62,292 nucleotides of DNA, taken from NCBI RefSeq assembly GCF_014698305.1, contig NZ_JACJST010000030.1, positions 1-62,292 on the forward strand. Reading direction: 5' to 3'. How positions within the stretch are numbered: the stretch's first letter is position 1; every line of letters starts with the position of its first letter. The notes under the pieces are model-generated. The model worked only from the letters and a program-made list of their open reading frames with translations, ran no database searches and was not told the DNA's origin. This document shows, piece after piece, positions 43,543-51,799 of the stretch. The translations under genes and the position numbers were made by a program. This DNA is from Anabaena lutea FACHB-196. GTDB taxonomy: Bacteria; Cyanobacteriota; Cyanobacteriia; Cyanobacteriales; Nostocaceae.

Positions 43543-44514
43543 TCAAGAAGTCATTAATTGCGTTTCAACATCATTATTTTTTCTTGATACTAAGATAAGT
43601 CCATAACCAGATTTACCGATCACTACCAAGTAATAAATAATGACTCTAATTGCCAAGAAAGGCCATCTTTTAAAAGCACCTAGTAAAATTCTCCAGTCAT
43701 TTAAATCGACCAGATTTTTTAAAATTTTACTTTGACAAAATCTATAAGAATAACCTATAGTTAAAAGCTGGAAATAAACTTCAGGTATGTGGATATATTG
43801 CATCATTAATGCTAATCTTGGATTTTCTTCCAAATAACTAGCGTGCATTGTGCATTCTAAAAAATTATCTTGAGTTACAAATATACTTCCATGCAGCGCA
43901 CAAAATCCAGTCCAATATGCTTGGGATGCCAAGTTTTTCACAGAAGTTGACCAAGTTTTTAAAGCACGTTGTACTAGTTCTGTTTTATAAACTACTGCTG
44001 TCATGAACAGCACGCCACCAAAGCTTTCCTGTAAATAACGTTGAAATACATTTTTGCCATTAGTAGCTGGCTCATTAGTATGACTATTAAACCAATGTTC
44101 GACAATGATTTTATTTGTTCGTTTATCACGACCACAACAGTTGAGAAACATTAATGTTAAACTTGGATGCTGCTTGAGTGTAGTTACTACATAAGCAAGA
44201 CTTTTTTCTTGAATGGGATCATCATCACCAACCGTCCAAATATACTGGCCACTAGCTGACTGTATACAAAAAGCGATATTAGGCATTAAACCTATATTTT
44301 TACTGTTCCTATTATTGAGGAATACGGTATTACTAAATCTGGCTTGCCATTTGTTAATTATTTCCTGGGTATTATCTTCTGAACAATTATCAGAAACAAT
44401 AATTTCACATTCAGATTCAAATCCTTTGATTGCTTTTGCTAACCAAGTAAGTTGTTTATCTAGCAATGTAGCACGATTGTAAGTAGGAATAGCAATAGTC
44501 AGTAATTTATTCAT
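43543..44514 (-). CDS. GT2-family glycosyltransferase (tandem paralogue A)
   Basis: A 323-residue GT-A enzyme with 'KLLTIAIPTYNRATLLDKQL' at 3-22, 'CEIIVSDNCSEDNTQEII' and the DXD in 'YIWTVGDDDPIQEKSLAYVV'. 'CTMHASYLEENPRLALMMQY' corresponds to the matching segment of paralogue B. A hydrophobic stretch near 295-312 could be a membrane contact. The two genes are 60 bases apart. Unlike the PhyH pair, no block of near-identical DNA is apparent between them by eye, suggesting an older duplication. Confidence 0.92.
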   Translation of the reverse strand: MNKLLTIAIPTYNRATLLDKQLTWLAKAIKGFESECEIIVSDNCSEDNTQEIINKWQARFSNTVFLNNRNSKNIGLMPNIAFCIQSASGQYIWTVGDDDPIQEKSLAYVVTTLKQHPSLTLMFLNCCGRDKRTNKIIVEHWFNSHTNEPATNGKNVFQRYLQESFGGVLFMTAVVYKTELVQRALKTWSTSVKNLASQAYWTGFCALHGSIFVTQDNFLECTMHASYLEENPRLALMMQYIHIPEVYFQLLTIGYSYRFCQSKILKNLVDLNDWRILLGAFKRWPFLAIRVIIYYLVVIGKSGYGLILVSRKNNDVETQLMTS

Positions 44515-44660
44515 GATATGTTTCCTAAATAATTAGGAGTCTACTTGGGAAAAAATGATGATTTTGCCTGGTTATATTAGGCACTTCCGAACCAAATATA
44601 AATATCCAAATATAAATATATTTAATTTGATTCGGAAAATCCTCCTAATTTATCCTCTAA

Positions 44661-45689
44661 CTATTGTTTATTCCAGAAAAAATCTTGACCAATTTGCTGA
44701 GTACGAATTAGATACTCTAACTGCTTTAATCTTGTAAATCCTCGAAACAAGAAAGTATCTTCATTCATGTGGATTTGACTGAATAAATCAAATAACTGTT
44801 GAGCGCCGCGTTGAGCATTCCAATCACACTTAAATCCGGGGAGAATTGTGTTAATTTTCTCAAAAGATACTCGATAACTGCGGTTATCTGAACCGTTATT
44901 ACCAAAAGACAATTTACAACCAGGGAAAGTATCAGCAATAATTTCTGCTATTTCTTTAACCCGATAATTATTTGTTGTATCTCCGACGTTAAAGACTTGA
45001 TTGTGGATAATATCTCTAGGTGCTTCTAAAGCGCAAACAATGGCTTTACATATATCCAAAGCATGAACTAATGGCCGCCAAGGTGTACCATCACTGGTCA
45101 TTTTAATTTCTTTGGTAGTCCATGCTAATCCTGACAAGTTGTTTAAAACAATATCAAATCGCATTCTAGGAGAAGCACCAAAAGCTGTAGCATTCCGCAT
45201 AAAGGTGGGAGAAAAATCATCATCAGCTAATGGTTTAACATCTCTTTCTACTAATGTTTTACATTCTGCATAAGCCGTTTGGGGATTAACAGGTGATTCT
45301 TCTGTGACATCATCTTCACTAGCAACGCCATAAACACTGCAAGAAGACATATAAACAAAACGACGTACACCTACTGCTTTAGCTAAGTTAGCAAGGCGAA
45401 CTGAACCTAAATGATTAATTTCATAGGTAATATTGGGTGCTAATTGTCCTGTAGGATCATTGGAAAGTTCTGCCATGTGAACGATTGCTTCTACACCCTG
45501 TAAATCTTCAGGAGTAATATTACGAATATCTTTGTTGAGAGTTTTAGCTGTTACCTCAGTTCCGTTATATAGCCAACCAACTTTATAAAAACCAGTATCT
45601 ACGCCGAGAACTTCATGACCTCTTGCAATTAATAAAGGAGGTAGTAAAGAACCTAGATAGCCTTCTGTTCCTGTTACTAATATTTTCAT
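44661..45689 (-). CDS. NAD-dependent epimerase/dehydratase (extended SDR)
   Basis: A 342-residue nucleotide-sugar-modifying enzyme. The NAD-binding loop is 'VTGTEGYLGSLLPPL' with G7, G10 and G13. The catalytic triad is visible in 'FVYMSSCSVYGVAS' (Ser) and 'TAYAECKTLVERD' (Y-x3-K). 'RPLVHALDICKAIV' and 'FNVGDTTNNYRVKEIAEI' are the usual C-terminal elements. Such enzymes epimerise, dehydrate or reduce a sugar attached to a nucleotide. With RfbF and RfbC-like proteins in the same cluster it may act on a CDP-sugar. It could be the 4,6-dehydratase, the epimerase or a final reductase; sequence alone does not decide. Confidence 0.9.
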   Translation of the reverse strand: MKILVTGTEGYLGSLLPPLLIARGHEVLGVDTGFYKVGWLYNGTEVTAKTLNKDIRNITPEDLQGVEAIVHMAELSNDPTGQLAPNITYEINHLGSVRLANLAKAVGVRRFVYMSSCSVYGVASEDDVTEESPVNPQTAYAECKTLVERDVKPLADDDFSPTFMRNATAFGASPRMRFDIVLNNLSGLAWTTKEIKMTSDGTPWRPLVHALDICKAIVCALEAPRDIIHNQVFNVGDTTNNYRVKEIAEIIADTFPGCKLSFGNNGSDNRSYRVSFEKINTILPGFKCDWNAQRGAQQLFDLFSQIHMNEDTFLFRGFTRLKQLEYLIRTQQIGQDFFWNKQ

Positions 45690-46096
45690 TGTTGTTATGT
45701 CCTATTTGTTGATTAGTTAAGTTGTCGTAAGTTGAGAGTTTTATTCTGTCGCAGACTTCTCTTGTCTCATAAAACTTTTACAACTTTTTGTGCAAATATC
45801 CGCATACTTTTTGATGAAAGAATTGGATATTGATCAGCATTTTGTCCGATATAAATCCAAATTTTCAATCACTTTCATGAAGAAAAAATAGCAGAAATAA
45901 AGATATCAGATCCAGTGATAGCAATCGCAACTAAGCTGACAAATTTAACTTTTAGGCTGATGGAGCAGTTTTGCAGTCTTTTGCCCAAAAATAAAAATCT
46001 GCAACTTAGAAGTGCGATCGCTTATATAGATATCTAAGTCTTTTTATTTTTGCCTTTTTAACTAGTAAACTGCGGTGGAAATAAAGCCTGGTGATA
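45690..46096. other. Intergenic region between the SDR and the LhgO-like gene
   Basis: This 407-bp gap contains one HIP1 site (GTGCGATCGCTT near 46014) and AT-rich sequence. It may hold a promoter for the downstream genes on the minus strand. No gene, terminator or repeat was recognised. Confidence 0.5.
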
Positions 46097-47308
46097 CTAG
46101 GCTACTAAGCTTTGTAAATATGATTGTTGGGGTATTTGTGCCACAATTGCTTTACCAATTTCCAAGGAAGAGGTTGCTGCGGGAGAGGGAGCATTGCAAA
46201 CATGAATAGAGTTGTTACCTTGGATGATTAAAAAGTCATCTACTAAGGAACCATTATTCATTAATGCTTGAGCGCGAACTCCCGCATGGGTGGGGACTAA
46301 ATCTGCCGCTTGGACTTCGGGAATTAGTTTTTGTAAACTTCTGACAAAGGCAGCTTTACTAAAGGAACGAATGATTTCTTGAATTCCTTCATCAGCGTGT
46401 TTAGCTGCTAGTTTCCAGAAACCAGGATAGGTGATAACTTCGGCAAAATCTCTTAAGTCAAAGTCGGTTTTTTTGTAACCTTCACGTTTAAGACTGAGAA
46501 CTGCATTTGGCCCTGCATGGACACTACTATCAATCATTCGAGTGAAGTGGACACCCAGAAAGGGAAAATCGGGGTTGGGAACAGGGTAAATGAGAGTTTT
46601 GACCAGATAGCGTTTTTCTGGAGTGAGTTCGTAATATTCGCCTCGGAAGGGGACGATTTTGGCTTGGGGGTTAGCTTTACCTAATTTTGCCATGCGATCG
46701 CTATGCAATCCGGCACAATTAATCACAAACCGAGTTTCAAAACTACCTTTATTGGTTTCAATTACCTGATTTTTACCACTTTGGGAAATTTGTAAAACTT
46801 TGGTATTGAGGCGTAAATCTCCACCTTGCTGTTGAATGATTTCAGCGTATTTTAAACAAACTTGCTTGTAATTAACAATCCCTGTTGAAAATACACGAAT
46901 TCCACCTACACAACTGACATGAGGTTCAATTTCTTTAACTTCTTCGGGACTGATTCTTTGAACTGGTATGCCGTTCTCTAAGCCTCGTTTGTAGAGGGTT
47001 TCTAATCTGGGTATTTCTTGTTCTTCTGTGGCAACAATAACTTTACCACAAATATCATGTTCAATTTCATGTTTTTGGCAGAATTCTACCATTGAGCGAC
47101 TACCATCACGGCAAAATTTAGCTTTAAAGCTGCCTGGTTTGTAGTAAATTCCTGAATGAATTACGCCGCTGTTATTACCTGTTTGATGAAATGCCCATTG
47201 ACTTTCTTTTTCTAGCACTAATATCCGTGCATCATCATAGCGATTTCCTAGAGCCATCGCTGTGGAAAGTCCAACTATTCCTCCGCCGATAATCGCAAAA
47301 TCATACAT
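46097..47308 (-). CDS. lhgO: L-2-hydroxyglutarate oxidase (LhgO)-like FAD enzyme
   Basis: A 403-residue member of the DAO/LhgO flavoprotein family. The FAD loop is 'DFAIIGGGIVGLSTAMALG' at 3-21 and the family motif 'HQTGNNSGVIHSGIYYKPGS' lies at about 41-60. 'VINCAGLHSDRMAKLG' and 'FRGEYYELTPEK' follow, and the C-terminal FAD contact is in 'VPTHAGVRAQAL'. In other bacteria it oxidises L-2-hydroxyglutarate to 2-oxoglutarate, passing electrons to the membrane quinone pool. In this glycan cluster it could instead oxidise another hydroxy acid or a sugar acid. It lies 51 bases downstream of rfbF, so it is probably the second gene of the island's transcript. Confidence 0.85.
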   Translation of the reverse strand: MYDFAIIGGGIVGLSTAMALGNRYDDARILVLEKESQWAFHQTGNNSGVIHSGIYYKPGSFKAKFCRDGSRSMVEFCQKHEIEHDICGKVIVATEEQEIPRLETLYKRGLENGIPVQRISPEEVKEIEPHVSCVGGIRVFSTGIVNYKQVCLKYAEIIQQQGGDLRLNTKVLQISQSGKNQVIETNKGSFETRFVINCAGLHSDRMAKLGKANPQAKIVPFRGEYYELTPEKRYLVKTLIYPVPNPDFPFLGVHFTRMIDSSVHAGPNAVLSLKREGYKKTDFDLRDFAEVITYPGFWKLAAKHADEGIQEIIRSFSKAAFVRSLQKLIPEVQAADLVPTHAGVRAQALMNNGSLVDDFLIIQGNNSIHVCNAPSPAATSSLEIGKAIVAQIPQQSYLQSLVA

Positions 47309-47359
47309 TAGTAATTTTTCCCCACTCCAAAATCCACAATCTAAAATCCCAAATTGGTA

Positions 47360-48133
47360 TTACCAAATTTTCCAAGGAGCTTTATCACTCTGCCATAGAT
47401 CCTCTAAGTAGTTTTTATCTCTTAAAGTATCCATTGGTTGCCAAAAACCATCATGTTTGTAAGCAGATAATTGTTCTAACTCAGCTAACTTTTCTAATGG
47501 TTCTTTCTCCCACACAGTTGAGCTATCAGCAATAAAATCAATTACTTGCGGTTCTAGAACAAAATAACCCCCATTAATCCAAGCACCATCACCTTCTGGT
47601 TTTTCTTTAAAACTGGTAATTTTTGTTTGTTCTTGTCCTAGAGAAATCGCCCCAAATCTTCCCGCAGGTTGGACGGCGCTGAGTGTAGCTAGTGTGTTTT
47701 GTTCTCGATGGAATTTAATTAACTCTGTAATATTTACATTACTGACACCATCACCATAGGTAAAGCAAAATGTTTCGTTACCAATATGTTCACGAACTTG
47801 CTTTAAACGTCCACCAGTCATCGTATTATCACCTGTATTTACTAAGGTGATGCGCCAAGGTTCTGCATATCCAGAATGTATACTCATTTGATTAAATCGC
47901 ATATCAAATGTCACATCTGACATATGTAAGAAGTAGTTAGCAAAATACTCTTTAATTATGTAGCCTTTATAACCACAACAAATGATAAATTCATTAATCC
48001 CGTGGGAGGAATAAATTTTCATGATATGCCAGAGAATTGGCTTACCACCAATCTCAACCATAGGCTTGGGTTTAATACTGGTTTCTTCACTGAGGCGTGT
48101 ACCAAGTCCTCCAGCTAAAATCACCGCTTTCAT
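47360..48133 (-). CDS. rfbF: Glucose-1-phosphate cytidylyltransferase
   Basis: A 257-residue nucleotidyltransferase that makes CDP-glucose from CTP and glucose-1-phosphate, the entry to CDP-deoxysugars. The signature 'MKAVILAGGLGTRLSEETSI' with the G-rich pyrophosphorylase loop is followed by 'KPKPMVEIGGKPILWHIMK', 'CFTYGDGVSNVNITELIKFH' (metal-binding Asp) and 'FKEKPEGDGAWINGGYFVLE'. The start and length match the family. It is the first gene of the minus-strand island, preceded by 1.4 kb without genes that must hold its promoter. No classical CDP-glucose 4,6-dehydratase (rfbG) is next to it. Confidence 0.95.
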   Translation of the reverse strand: MKAVILAGGLGTRLSEETSIKPKPMVEIGGKPILWHIMKIYSSHGINEFIICCGYKGYIIKEYFANYFLHMSDVTFDMRFNQMSIHSGYAEPWRITLVNTGDNTMTGGRLKQVREHIGNETFCFTYGDGVSNVNITELIKFHREQNTLATLSAVQPAGRFGAISLGQEQTKITSFKEKPEGDGAWINGGYFVLEPQVIDFIADSSTVWEKEPLEKLAELEQLSAYKHDGFWQPMDTLRDKNYLEDLWQSDKAPWKIW

Positions 48134-48911
48134 GCAATTAATTTCCTCGAAAATTTGCAGATAGGTTATTATTTAAGTTATCGAGATGAAGAGGATGCAC
48201 AAATACTAGAGAAAAAATTTATTTTCATATAGTTATTTTTCTCTACCAACTATATAGAAACAATTTAACCGTAAATTGATGCAATATTATGAAGAAAAAG
48301 TAAATTAAGATACTTTATATATAAAAGCTTGATGAATATACTAATTCCGAGTTCAATTTTAATAAATTATACTAGTTGATATTTTAGATTTTAGATGGTA
48401 AAAGACTGACTGTATCAGCTTTATAATTTTCCATCTGATACTATTTTTTTTGACACTTGGTATTAATAAAAGCAAATAAATATACAAATTAAATATACAA
48501 ATAAGTAGCATCAAATATTGCCTACCTCTAAAGGACTGATTTTTCCTGAAGAATAAGCAAAATAATGTTAATTATAATATGACGGTTATGGTGGAATCTA
48601 ATATTGTGTCCAGTTGTTCGCTTCAGCGTATGATTAGAAATATATAGGACTAATATTTGATTTTTGAAATTTTACGTAGGGTGGGCATTGTCCACGATAT
48701 CCCGGTTCTGTAAGGCATAGCCCTACCTACACTACTTAAAATTTTATGGCTACGCCACGCAAGCTATCAAATATCATTTATGATTCCTATATTATCTTAA
48801 TTAAATTCAAGGGTTTGAAACCCCTACTCCAACTGTTTTTAATTTTTAATTTTTAATTTTTAATAGGGTTGACGCGGTGAGTTTTGTTGATAAGCAATTA
48901 TTCGGACTTGA

Positions 48912-49070
48912 TTAGAGGATATCTGAAAACTTTTTCGTGTGGTATCTAACACTTGTAGATCCTCCTAAATCCTCCTTAAAAAGGAGGACTTTGAGTAATT
49001 TATCCCCCCTTAGAAAGGGGGGTGAGGGGGGATCTTGATCAATTCTGATACTTCTCAGACATCCTCTTAG
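48912..49070. mobile_element. MITE-like element, second copy of the TTAGAGGAT family
   Basis: Ends TTAGAGGATATCTGAAAAC and ACTTCTCAGACATCCTCTTAG are near-perfect inverted repeats and match the ends of the inner unit at 38625-38795. The interior is again a pair of G/C-rich hairpins (CCTCCTT/AAGGAGG and CCCCCCTT/AAGGGGGG), but of different sequence. Confidence 0.75.
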
Positions 49071-49185
49071 GACTTACGCAAAAAACCTCTCAAACTCTTA
49101 TTTCTCTGAGTCCTCTGCGTCCTCTGCGGTATGCCTGACGGCTCCCGTCAGGGATACGATTTTCCGTGACTGGTGCGTAAGTCCT
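49069..49185. mobile_element. MITE-like element with AGGACTTACGCA ends, copy 1
   Basis: Perfect 12-base inverted ends AGGACTTACGCA and TGCGTAAGTCCT enclose 117 bp. The interior (ACCTCTCAAACTCTTATTTC and TCCTCTGCGTCCTCTGCGG) is partly shared, in reverse orientation, with copy 2 at 49367-49462. The left end overlaps the previous element by two bases. Confidence 0.85.
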
Positions 49186-49197
49186 ATTTATTTAATA

Positions 49198-49301
49198 CCA
49201 TGTCCGGCTAATTAGTTATGATTACGCCATTTGTGCAACATCGCCAAATTCGCTTTAACCCAGCTATCTTTATGATAAGTTTTTAACCGGACAAGATATA
49301 A
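49198..49301. mobile_element. Short element with CATGTCCGG / CCGGACAAGATAT ends
   Basis: The ends resemble those of the 278-bp element at 38531-38808 (ATATCATGTCCG). About 104 bp, no coding sequence. It sits between two copies of the AGGACTTACGCA element. Confidence 0.6.
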
Positions 49302-49366
49302 TAATACTGTCTCTCCTTAAAGTGAAACGGTATGAGACGGAGATTTTTTTGACAAGTAATATCAAC

Positions 49367-49462
49367 AGGACTTACGCAGAATCATGAAAAAACGTTCACG
49401 CAGTGTCTCCAACCGGAGAAGAGAAGAAATAAGAATTTTCAGAGAGTTATTGCGTAAGTCCT
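49367..49462. mobile_element. MITE-like element with AGGACTTACGCA ends, copy 2 (inverted)
   Basis: The same perfect 12-base ends as copy 1, 96 bp in all. Its interior reads on the opposite strand relative to copy 1 (GAAATAAGAATTTTCAGAGAG corresponds to the CTCTC-TTATTTC part of copy 1, with differences) and has a deletion. Confidence 0.85.
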
Positions 49463-49561
49463 AATCAAGTCGGGTTGATTAATAATTGTTGAAGAGATAA
49501 TTGAGACAAGGTAAATATCAACAATACCAAAGCTATCAGCAGTAATTAGGACAGCTTGATA

Positions 49562-51757
49562 TTACTGATGAATTTGTTCAAGAATACTTGAACTTTGGAA
49601 GATGGTATCACACTTGTTGGAGACGATAACGCAAATGTTGCTGAGAGCTTGCTGGTAATTATCCATATCCTCTTGTGCGAGGTACATTTGAGCAGATTTT
49701 TCTAAATCTTCAATTGCTTGGGCATGATTTTCTTTAACTTTACTTTCTCCATATTGTGCTAGTTCATAGTACACCATCCCCCGCTTGAGATAAACTTTTG
49801 CCATATGAGGATTAATATTTATTGCTTCGGTAAAATCAGTAATTGCCTGTTTATATTCTTGAGCATAATTGCTGCTATATTGGGCAAATTGATACCGAGC
49901 CAGACCTCGCTGAAAATAAGCTTCTGCGTTGGATAAATTTAGTTTTATCGCTTGGGTAAAATCCGCAATTGATTTTTGGTATTCTTGTTGGGAGCTATGG
50001 CTATATTTAGCAATTTGAGAACGAACAATACCCCTGCGGATATAAGCTTCAGTATCTTGACTATTGAGGCTGATAGCAGTATTAAAGTTGCTGATAGCTT
50101 TCTTATACTCTTGTTCAGGATCGTTACTATAGTCGGCAAGCATATAATGGGCATTGCCCCGGTTCACAAGTGCTTTTACTTCCTGAGGATTGATTTTAAG
50201 AGCTTGGTTATAATCTGCTAATGCTCCTTCAAAATCGTTCATATTGTAGCGAGCATTACCTCTGTTAATAAATAATTTGGCGTAATTGGGATTTTTTTTG
50301 ATGCCTTGGCTAAAATTTTCAATGGCTCGCTCATAGTCTCGCTTTTGATAATCAGTATTACCACGCTCATAGTAATCTGTAAAAGTTATATTTTCATCTG
50401 AAAGAGGATTATTTTCTTGGCGAGACATCAACGTTTGTTGAGTGTAAGGATTTTGGGAGACAAAGGGGCGAGTAAATTTAATCATTACGTCTAAATATCC
50501 CAACAAACCAAAACCCAAGAAACAAAACATAATCTTGTACAACCTAGATTTGTTAGAATTCTTGGGCGGTTGAGAAGCATAAAAGTTTTGAGTAAATACT
50601 GGTTGCCAATGATGTAATGAAGATCCTACTGTAACTGGTTTTCGGAAACGAGGAGTTGCTGTATGGCGCTTTTTGGGTTTTCGGCGCGGTTGCAGATGTT
50701 CTTTGGAAGCGATCGCTTCTAGTGATGGAAAAGGATCACGTCCACCTAATCGCAAGGAACGTTCACACCAAGGACATTGTTTCAGGTGATGATCATAGAA
50801 ATGCTGGGGATTTACACTACAAGTAACAAGACTTTCTTCAGCCGCAGCTATTGCTGATAACCAAGTTTGAGCGCTAGGACGCAATTGGGGATTGTGGTGG
50901 CCATCCTCAAAACAACGCACAAACAAATCCCGTAAGCTGGGATGGAGCATTTCCCAAGGGGGTGCGATGGGGGTTGGCTGATAGGGAACTTGCCGTTTTC
51001 GACAGTATGTAAAATGACCATCAATTATTCGGGCTTCATAGGCAGGAGGGTCAAATACACCTTGAAAAATCCCAGAAAATGGGTGCGTGCCTTCCATTAA
51101 CAATTGAAATATCAGCACTGCTAACCCAAATAAATCATGGGAACTATCGCGATCGTACTGAGCGAAAGTTTTATTCTGTAATTCCGGTGGAGTATATTCT
51201 GCTTTACCGACTGAACAACGATAGACAATATTCTGCTCTGAGTCACGCACCTGAAATGAGTCTGTGTCTACCAAGGTAACTAAAGCGGTGTCACTAACGA
51301 GAATATTCGACTCATTCACATCCCCAATACAGTATTGACTAGCGTGCAGCGCGGCAAAAGCTGCGGCTAGATTGCGAGCCGTCCGCAGTAAATACTGATA
51401 ATTGAATAAGGGGCAGTTTTGACGACGGGTTCCAGGATTGTAAAAGTCCATAATCGGCCGCATCCCCCGAATGCGGGGCATTAAAAAGCCGATGATGCTA
51501 CCACTACCATCTGCTGCTTGCAACAATTCCAGTGGCCAAGCGATGGAAATATGCCCTAAATTGGCTGTAGGGTTTTCGGGGGGTTTGGCAAGCATGGCCT
51601 GAAGTTTTTCAGCATGGGTGATCACTGGCTTGTGATAAATTTTTGCCACTAAATTTTCATCAGACGGCACTGCATATACACAAGCTTCACCGCCACGCCC
51701 CAAATTAACAGTGAGATCCAGAATTTCCCGCTTGGGAGAACAACGTAGTACCTGCAT
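49562..51757 (-). CDS. TerY-P-type serine/threonine kinase with zinc-ribbon-like Cys, TM helix and TPRs
   Basis: A 731-residue protein. The kinase domain has the Gly loop 'NLGRGGEACVYAV' (18-30) and Lys39. The catalytic loop is 'IGDVNESNILV' (D146, N151), with H-R-D replaced by I-G-D, and the metal loop is 'LVDTDSF' in place of D-F-G. These changes are typical of the kinase found in TerY-P triads. A short Cys cluster (C313, C328, C331 in 'QCPWC') follows. One membrane helix lies near 408-425, then about seven TPR units (460-720), which end outside the membrane if the kinase is cytoplasmic. The gene starts 42 bases after the PP2C gene. Confidence 0.88.
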   Translation of the reverse strand: MQVLRCSPKREILDLTVNLGRGGEACVYAVPSDENLVAKIYHKPVITHAEKLQAMLAKPPENPTANLGHISIAWPLELLQAADGSGSIIGFLMPRIRGMRPIMDFYNPGTRRQNCPLFNYQYLLRTARNLAAAFAALHASQYCIGDVNESNILVSDTALVTLVDTDSFQVRDSEQNIVYRCSVGKAEYTPPELQNKTFAQYDRDSSHDLFGLAVLIFQLLMEGTHPFSGIFQGVFDPPAYEARIIDGHFTYCRKRQVPYQPTPIAPPWEMLHPSLRDLFVRCFEDGHHNPQLRPSAQTWLSAIAAAEESLVTCSVNPQHFYDHHLKQCPWCERSLRLGGRDPFPSLEAIASKEHLQPRRKPKKRHTATPRFRKPVTVGSSLHHWQPVFTQNFYASQPPKNSNKSRLYKIMFCFLGFGLLGYLDVMIKFTRPFVSQNPYTQQTLMSRQENNPLSDENITFTDYYERGNTDYQKRDYERAIENFSQGIKKNPNYAKLFINRGNARYNMNDFEGALADYNQALKINPQEVKALVNRGNAHYMLADYSNDPEQEYKKAISNFNTAISLNSQDTEAYIRRGIVRSQIAKYSHSSQQEYQKSIADFTQAIKLNLSNAEAYFQRGLARYQFAQYSSNYAQEYKQAITDFTEAININPHMAKVYLKRGMVYYELAQYGESKVKENHAQAIEDLEKSAQMYLAQEDMDNYQQALSNICVIVSNKCDTIFQSSSILEQIHQ

Positions 51758-51799
51758 GGTAGAGTTACGATTAAGAGAGGTTATGTTTACAGATATTGC

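Larger units (their letters stand above)
48134..49561. other. 1.4-kb non-coding mosaic of short inverted-repeat elements
   Basis: No gene is supported. It contains the rfbF promoter region at the left, a piece starting TGTCCAGTTGTTCGC at about 48605 (compare 38537), TAGGGTGGGCATTGTCCACG near 48677, the element at 48912-49070, and three further elements listed separately. Several abut, so the region has grown by repeated insertion. Confidence 0.7.

Noticed and set aside
44555-44737. Plus-strand frame of 60 codons between the GT2 and SDR genes
   Set aside because: It overlaps the end of the SDR gene on the other strand and has low-complexity composition.
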